64,000 bases of DNA from Galaxea fascicularis (lineage: Eukaryota > Cnidaria > Anthozoa > Scleractinia > Euphylliidae): assembly GCA_948470475.1 (NCBI GenBank), contig OX419342.1, positions 24,314,454 to 24,378,453 on the forward strand, read 5' to 3'. A program made the translations under genes and the position numbers. Shown here piece by piece: positions 51,901-60,900 of the stretch. Position 1 is the stretch's first letter; each line of letters begins with the position of its first letter. The notes under the pieces are model-generated. The model saw nothing but the letters and a program-made list of their open reading frames with translations. It was not told the DNA's origin and did not search any database.

Positions 51901-54900
51901 GCCATTATTGCAGCTCTTGGAATGGCATAAAAATGGTAACTGACATTTTCCATTTCACTTCCGTCACACTTAAGATTCCACAAAATATCTTTTTTCTTGG
52001 TTTTGTTACAAGTTCCCCCTCCGCCACCCCCCGCTGTGATTTTGATTCTGGTGCCAGTGTAAAATAGCTTTAAAGAAACCGGAATGTGTGAGAAATGAAG
52101 AGAGTTTCTGTTGCTTGGTTCTTTTAGGCCTCCGACGACGAATACTCCCGCCTGGCCGCATTCGAAACCCAAACCAGCCCGAGTGGTTACACAGGCAATC
52201 TTCCAGGCATCACAGTCATTCCTAGTGGTTCTCTTTCCAACAACACCGTTTTAAGAAAGCAAAGCATGATAAAGACATTCTCCCATCCTGGACTCGCTCA
52301 ACGTTCACTTGAGGCTGAAATGGCGAAGAGACCAGTCAATTCATTTGCAAGAGCCAGCTCGTGCCCACCAGCTCTCCTGACAACCAACGACAGGCCACAT
52401 GAGGATTCAGAACAATGCATAGAGCCCGTGGAAAAACCGGAAGAAGCAGCATATCAGCATTCACCAGTGTCTGTCACTGGAAAGCTGCCTGTTGTTCCAT
52501 ATCTAACAAAACCGGAAGGGGAACTACTTGGCTGTAGTACAGAAACCACTTTGGACACAAGTTTTGAAGGCTCGGATGATGCTAATGATAGCAGCAATAA
52601 CAGTGACAGTGGACAGAACACAGAGGTCTGCGCGGAAGCTCTGGCCATGATGGCTCTTGGAGGAATCGTTAAAGCCACTGGGGCGCCTTCGAATCCTGTT
52701 GTTGACGAGTGTGATTCTGTCCAGCAACATGACAACGATGAAAGTAACAAGCAATTAGCGGAACACGGCTCATCTGCAACGCCTCTTTCTCCCGACGGTA
52801 TATTTAACTGCGACGAAGAAAGGTACACGAGATTACCCGCGAGAAAAAGTTCGTCAAGTTACGTCAGTGTTGGTAGAAAAGCCCCTGTCAGTTCACATGC
52901 TGCGACGACTGAACCAACGCAGTGTAAGAATGTGAGAGCTGGGTCTTATGTTGAAATTTCTTCAGCTACAAAAGACAACAAAGCAAAAGGCGAAAACATC
53001 TCACAGAACTCATCAACAGTTAGCAATGCAGTTTCTAACTCCATTTCTCAAGCTGCGTCGTCTCAAAGGTCTGGAAACCACATCAGTGCCACCAGTTTCG
53101 GTTATTCTAAAACAAGCCTTCCGAAGGTCCCTAACCGCCTGCCAGAGCCAGAGGACAAAGTTGATGATAGCGCACGCCATTTGGAGGAGTCTCCTTATCA
53201 AAGGCACTTGCAAATGGAGGAAGACTCGCCTGTCGAAGATTATGGGCTCACGTCCATATCAGCAGACGAGTTTTTGGCCTCGTTTTCGAATATCAATCAG
53301 CCAATTGGAGGGGAAGCTGTTGATTCTAACAAGCTTTTGTCCGATGTAGGAGATTCGTCTACAGAAGGCTCCTCTCCACTTATCACCGATTTACAGGAGG
53401 ACAGTGACGGTAATGACACAGATTCATCCTCTCGAGAAGACGCAGAATCAAGCTTGGGGAGAATGTTCCATAGTGGATTCAATAGAAGAGATGGGAATGA
53501 AAGAGAGAGCACATTAGACCCTACCATTAATGCGTTGGCCAATTTAGCTGACTTTGGGCTCGACGTGACGGTAGAAGAATCACCGCCCGTCCAAGAAGAT
53601 GACGAAGATTCCCACGCCAATACACAGCCACCTACGCGTGGCAATCCGGAAAACAACGCACTGTTCACGGGCTTCCTCAGAAGTGAAAATGTAGATAACC
53701 ATGGTATGGTGCCTGAAGGTTCTTGGCCAGAAGAGAGCCAAAACATTTTCAGCACCCCTTCTCTTGATCAGGGTTTATTTCTTTCCGACTCCTCACCAAC
53801 TCCTCCCCATCCTGCAATGCTTGCGTTTGGCCAAGTTCCATTCCAACAAGAGAATAGCACAGATGATTGGGAAGAGAATGAACAGGAAAATGATGACGAT
53901 GATGATACCAGTGACAATGAGTTGGTCGTGCCATGTGGATCTGTGCGGTATTCCCCGGGTAAGGTTCATTCCCTTAATTACCCCATGTTGGTGTTTGATC
54001 AAGGACAGGAAAATTTCGAAATGAGGGAATTTCCATTAAATAATCTTTCAAAGGAATCTATGAAAACAACAGAGCTCCTTTCTTTCAAAGACAACCAGCC
54101 CGCAAGCCAAGGAATGAGTTCGAATCAACTCGACGAAACGTTCAGTGACGACGCATTCATAGTTGATGATCTGGGAACCTGTGATGCTGTTGAAGGAAAC
54201 GTAGAAAATTCTGATTCAAATTACTACAAAGCTGCTGGAGAAGGACATCTTAAAGGTAAAACTAAATCAAATATCTTATTGGAGTTAAAGTGGTCGAGTG
54301 GTTAGGGCTTAGACTTGTAATCCACAGATCTTGGGTTCAAGTCCTACTTGAACCGCTTGCTTACCAATCCTGAAATCAACGCATCAGTCACGCTTGTACA
54401 ATAGCTTACTGCTCTGCCTCAACTAATTATTTGAGCTGCGCGTGAATGCCATTATGCCATCCGTGCTCCCCAGGAGCACCATATTAGAGGGAGGCCTAGG
54501 CGAGTGCTCTCACCACCAAGACATCCATGCTCCACAGGGTCACCACATTGATGGGGGGCGAGTGCTCTTACCACTATGCCATCCATGCCCCGTAGGGTCA
54601 ACCTATTTCCGTTCCCATCGCTAATCTATCAGTTATTTAACAGAAAGTACAAGTATACCTGGACATTCTGGCGGCAACGGATATACTCGCAAGGAAACAC
54701 AACCAGTGACCAGTGGGAATGTTACCAAGAGGTATCGACCTACTCCTAATCCAGTGGACCAAGCGCTAAGCACCGCGATCAGTGACTCCTCGTCATCAGA
54801 TGGTATCTGGCCTGATACAACTGGGGGAATCGGAAGAAAAGCATCAAGAAGCGGTATGTTAGAGTTTCACTTGAGATATTCAGCTTGGGGTAAAATTTGC

Positions 54901-57900
54901 GCAATTTACAGTTTAAGTTTCTATTCATAAATGCACTTTTTAGTAGACGTAAGTGTATTGTTCTCACCCAAAAGTTCATCATATTCTCCAGTTCTGATTG
55001 AATACAAGAAAACAGAATTAGAATTTCCTGGCCGAACTCCACTGAAGCAAGACCTCATAACCCGTGGGGATCAAAAACGGGGAAAAGACCAGCCACGTGC
55101 TATTCTCGAAATCTGATTGGATAATCGGACTACTCCACAGTTCTAATTGGACAATCATACTATTTTCCAAATCTGCTTGGATCGCCAACCGAGATTGGAT
55201 ACTATTCTCCATTTTTAATTGGATATTCACCGTATACTTCAACTCTATTTGCATAATCTTACTGCTCGCTAACTCGGATCGGATAATCTTATTATACTCC
55301 GGTTTCAATCGAATGTACCGCAAGACTGTCAAAGAAATTACTTGATTGCATTGTTCATTACCCGCTGAACGCCCTGCATCAATTGTTTCCTTGAAATTTT
55401 CGGTGATTGTTTGTTTATTTCTTCACCAGTTTCAAACTCTTCGTGGGGAGAAGAACAACCAGCCATCCAGTTTGATATGAACAACATTCCCCCAAAGCTT
55501 CAAATACCGTTTGGGCAGCTGCATCTAGACATGACAGTTCGTCCCCTTGGACAGGTAAGAGAAACGTGGCCATATTCATTTATGATTATCGTTATCATTA
55601 TCGCGATCGTTATTGTTATTGTTATCGTTATCGTTATCGCTATCGCTATCGCTATCGCTATCGTTATCGTTATTGCTATTGTTATCGTTATCGCTATCGT
55701 TATCGTTGTCGTTATCATCTGTTTTGTTTTTAACAGGGTCAGTTTGGGCAGGTCAGGAAGGCAATTTGGGCCTACACAGACTGTCGGAATTTCACAAAGG
55801 TAACGTGTCAGTTTGTTTCGCTTTTAAAAAAACACATACTCCCACGATGTTGTCTTAATACTCTGCAATACTTTCGTAATTTATGATGCGGAAACATTGC
55901 CTTCAATGTAAAGATTATTACCAGTCAGCAAAATGAACACACGACCACTAAACGCCAGGTGACAACAAGTTGGTGTCACCAGTATGAGATCGTCTTGGCT
56001 GGGACCATGTGCTGAGCCAAACCACTTTGATTTTAGCAGTTATCTGAAGACTAGGAAGCCTAATTTTTTTTTGTAACTCACTTCGCTTTGTTACTGGGCC
56101 TGGTGATATTATTGTTGTCAATTGTGTGACAATGACACAGAGTGACAAAAAAGTCTCTTGTTTGGCGAAACCCAAGCTCGTTCCAGGGGCTTATCTCCCC
56201 TTGGCTGAGAAAAAACCGTGGGAACGAGATTGGGCAGAACCGCCCGGGGGCCCGTTTCTTGAAAGTCCCGGTAACTTAACGGGCCCACAAACCATATTTT
56301 GAACTCAAATTCTCAATAAAAGTAGGGTGTGTTCTGACCTCTAATGAAGTCCATTTTGTTTCTTTAGCTGATAACGTAATTGTATAATTTTCAACACTTT
56401 TGAAACTCTGGAATGAAAAACAAAACTGCTTAACGGGCCCGGTAGTTACCGGGAGCTTCGAGAAACGTCCCCCAGGATCCAACCCGATGAAGCCTCCCCC
56501 TCCCTCTCCACGTGTTAGCAGCCTGTGTTAGTGGCCTAAAGAAAGGAAGTCCTCTGATGTAAATTGCTCAAGGTAATGGTTTTCCTTGTAGAAAGAAGAA
56601 GTGGCTGTGAAAGTGCTGAAAACCACGGTTTCACAAAGAGATTCCAGTGATTTCGTTAATGAAGTTAAAAACATGGTGGAACTAGAATCCAAGCAAGAAT
56701 GTCAATTCATCATCAAACTTCGTGGCGTATCTAAGGGTATGTTAGAGTTTCAATCTCGTTCCCAGGGCGAGGTTGTTTGATCTTTTTTTATGAAACGAAG
56801 TAGTTCCACCTTCTCTCGGTTGGATACAGGACTCCAGTTAAATGAAGCCTCCACTTTGATTTGTGGAAAATGTTTACTAGATTCCAAATTTTATTTTAAA
56901 ACATCGAAAAAACATTTAAGAGGCCTTCGAAGCGGTGGTCTGGTATCACTTTGTCGCACTTCTTCTGCTAGTTTCTGTTGGTTGTCGGTGTTTTGGGAGA
57001 AGATTGTCGCCATTTTTCGGAGCCATGTCGCTTGTCGCTTGTCGCTTCTACCCCTGGGAAGGCCTCATTTAAGTGTACAAAACAATACCCTTGCGCCGCC
57101 CTTTTGGATTTAATGGCATCATGCTCATTTGCCTCCTGAGAATAACTTCAAGTCTTCAAGTCTTCAATTTATTTCCTCTTAAGAATAGCTTTCACTAATA
57201 CAAGAGGTGGAACTAAAATACAGGTATTTATTACCAAATACAGGTAATAAGTAGTTACTGAATAAGTAGTTATTGAATGAAATATTGGTTAGTGAATAAT
57301 AATAATAATAATAATAATAAGTATTAAAAGTAAATAAGTAAATGAAATAAAATGGGGGACAGGTCTACAGCCTACGAAGGTAACTACGTACCTTCAAAGA
57401 TCTTATTGCAGGCTGAGTGGCAGACCTAAACGACGGCACATTGGAGGATGAAATTCAAACTTCTTCCCAATCCCTCCTCGTACCTTTCTCCAATTTGTCA
57501 GTATTATTTTACCAGCCATTCGCGGGAATAATCTGGAAAAGAAAGGTACCACTGCTTGCAATGTAGACGATAATATTCATTGCTTTCATTGCAGATCCAT
57601 CCGAGAAATTAATGCTAGTGACAGAACTGGCCCCACTCGGAGCTCTTGGCCCGTATTTGTGTTCAAACAAGGTTGGTAACTTGTTCACTGAAATATTTCC
57701 CCTTGTTAGCTTAGGTGTTAGTGAAGCTTACATACCTGCCGTTTTTGTTACTGACATATCAGATTCATTAAGATAAAATTTGACCGTCTAATGTACATAT
57801 TTTATTTGCTTTAGGAGATTCTTGGAACACCTCAACTTCTGAGATTTTGCGTGCAAATCTGCGAAGGAATGGAATACTTGGTTTGTATTAATTTTCTTAG

Positions 57901-60900
57901 GAGTTAACATATACGAGAAGTCGGAGTTTCAAATGGCACTTGCGCGCGTCGGGATAAAATCGAGAGTATATTTAAAATATAAAGGTTTTTGAATGCAAAT
58001 TTGTGAAAGTATTTTACGTGACAAAAGACGAAAATTATATGCTTCTTTTTATCCCGACGCGCGCACGTGTTTTTTGAAACTCCGACTTCTCGTATTACGG
58101 TCGAACCCCGCTTTACGGACCCCCGCTTAATACAGGGGGTCTCTTTGTCCCAGGGGAAAGCCCATACATTATTTCAAAATTTAACCCGCTTAATACAGAC
58201 ACTCGTTAACGCAGACGACGGGCCCTTTTTCCTTCCCCATCAACTCAGTAATTCTCATAGAAAGTTAACCTCGCTAATACGGACACTCTCTCGTCAACTT
58301 TGTCTTCAATAAGCTTTATCTTTAGTGAAGGGACATAAAACATGCTCGACGACATCATGACATTTGTCACCTCTCACAATGAAATAGAAGCTTCGAACAA
58401 TTTGTCAAAAGTTTCATCTCATGTATAGTCCGTTTGGTTAGAGCGAAATTTGAAGACTGCTGTTCAAACGTCAATAATTGGCTTTTTTTTTTTGTCATTA
58501 AATTATTTCAGGCACTGTATATAACTGAGTTAATGCGTAAATGTACATAAATGAAAGACGTAATGTTTCCTACCATTACAGAATTAGTCAATGTACAGTA
58601 ATGGGTAATGTACACTGTATAAATGAACGGCTTAATTTTTTGCCTTCTTGTAGACTTAGCTACGGAAAAATGACTGCAGTACCTTATAGACGTTCCATTG
58701 GTTGATGTTAGTGTTGTGTTTTAAATCTTTTGATATTTTGCTCCAATAAAATGTATCCAGTACTGTATTTTTTACTTAATTTACACTGAACCCGCTTAAT
58801 AATGACACCCCGTTAGTACAGACACTGTCCATGGTCCCTCCGGTGTCCGTATTAACAGGGTTCGACTGTACTAGAAAATATGTCAACCAAAAGTCAAGAG
58901 TTTGATTGCAAGTGCACGTAGACGGGGGACCTGTCAATTCTACCTGAAAGGACGACTGCAGTCAACACTACTCAGAAAATAAGCCAACACAGGAACCTTG
59001 ACGAAGGATGATTTCATCCTCGTCCCAGAGCCACCTGGCCCTCCTAACCGGTGAAGCCTGGGCACGAGGTTCAGAGGGATCTGGCGACACAGGATTAGAA
59101 AGTCCGAGATTCTAGAACTTCTTATGGCGTCAATCTACTCCTTCCGAAGTGCCAATGTCTCTAAAGGATGATTGTGTGTTAAAAGGTTTGCAACACCTAA
59201 AATTTAGAGAAATTGACAGTTCGTGAGGAGCAGAAGTCCTGAGCTCTCTGGTCCTCGTGCCCAGGTTTCACCGGTTAAGAGGGCCACGTGGCTCTGGGGA
59301 CGAGAATAGGCTGAATTCATTTTTTTTTTAACGTCAAGCAGCGTAACTCACTTTATTGTATTAATCGCCATAGCGTTTGCCTTGTTGACACGCTTTTGTA
59401 ATAAGGTAACTGCGGGTAAGGTTTCACAAAAATTTGAGAGAAGGAAGATTTTTGCGCGAACGTCCTTAAATTGCTCGAACCTCTAAGGAAAACTAGAAGA
59501 GGTTCGAGTTTATAGCTGGAGTTCGAACAAATGACCGGAAATTATATAAAGTTTCGTTTACAGATTTCATTGTGAAATGACTTCCGCTCCCTGAACTATT
59601 GGCTTTCATGTTCCAGGAAAAACAGTCGCTGTTGCACAGGGATCTTGCTGCACGGAATATTCTCGTGATGAGAGAGGATCTTGTTAAGATCAGTGACTTT
59701 GGATTATCCAGGCTTCAAGAGTACTACAAAGTGGAAGACGATGAACAAAGAATGTTGCCAGTCAAATGGTAAACGTTCGTGTTAAGAAAATTAGCTTGCC
59801 AACAAATAGTCCATTTTACAGTTGTGTGTTCAGTTCGCAGACGCACGGAAAAATTACAGACAAATTTATTAAAAATCCCACCGGGCGAGTTTTAGAGCGG
59901 TTAGGACCTCAGATTTTCACATTAAAATCCTTTGGCTAGTAACTTAATTTCCAATTCATAAATTTTTCTACGTTCAAGGCTTTTAGAAGTCATTTGACAT
60001 CGGAGTTCCGATATAAACATTGTTATTTCCGAAGCGTTTGCCTTCCCGTCAAGATGGCGTCGCAGACCGTGACAAAGTCTGTCGACGTGTACATTTACAG
60101 AATCACAGCTCGACAGCAACAGTAATTACTGTCAATTTTTAAGGTAGCTAGCAACAGTCTGCAACTCTTCGGCTTTGAAGAGTTAAGGACGTTGGCTCCC
60201 ATTTTTACTGTGCGTGCGTTCTGTACATCTCGGTTGTCACTGTTGATGTGTCCTAACATAGACGTGTTCTTGCACTTTTTATAACTATTCGTGGGGAACA
60301 GATATTAAAAACCAACTTGCGTCTTGGGGAAAAATACGCATCTTCCACGCTTCAGGGTTCAACTTGAAACTTATTGTTTCGTTGTATCTGCGAAATGCGC
60401 CCGTTACTCAAATTTGTTTCTAAATCCCAGCAATCCCCGCTTTTTCGGCAGAATCACAAACCGTGCAAAGCACCTCTCTATTAGGGGTACCCTCCTTGAA
60501 AAAATAAGGAAATAGTGTGAAACATAAATACTATGTCGTTCTCAATTTGACTTTGTGAGCAATTTGCGGCAAAGTTTGCATTGATCGTGTAAGCGCTGAA
60601 ACAATGCACAAACACTTGATGTCTCTTCGGTTGCCACGTTCGACAAGTTTTGATATTTGCACGAAGTACGCGCCTTTGCACCTAGATGCAATTTGAACCA
60701 CCTCAACTGGTCTCAACTGATCTCCTTTGCTGTTCATGCGGTTTCCATCATTAAGTCTCGTAGAACCAAAGCCAAATTAGTTACTTTGAGAATAGTGATA
60801 TAAGTAAACACCGTAGTGACCGTATCAGAATTCGCAGCAATTAGGCGTAGCCGGCACCAAACGTTTCTCATGGCGTGAGTTTTGCTAACCAATCACAGAG

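Noticed and set aside
54290..54365. Possible tRNA gene with a TGT anticodon
   Set aside because: The cloverleaf stems do not pair well and it continues into repeat sequence inside an intron.
55411..55803. Long frame of alternating Ile/Val/Ala around the hexamer repeat
   Set aside because: Arises from translating (GTTATC)n. The true exons on either side end at 55554 and resume at 55737.
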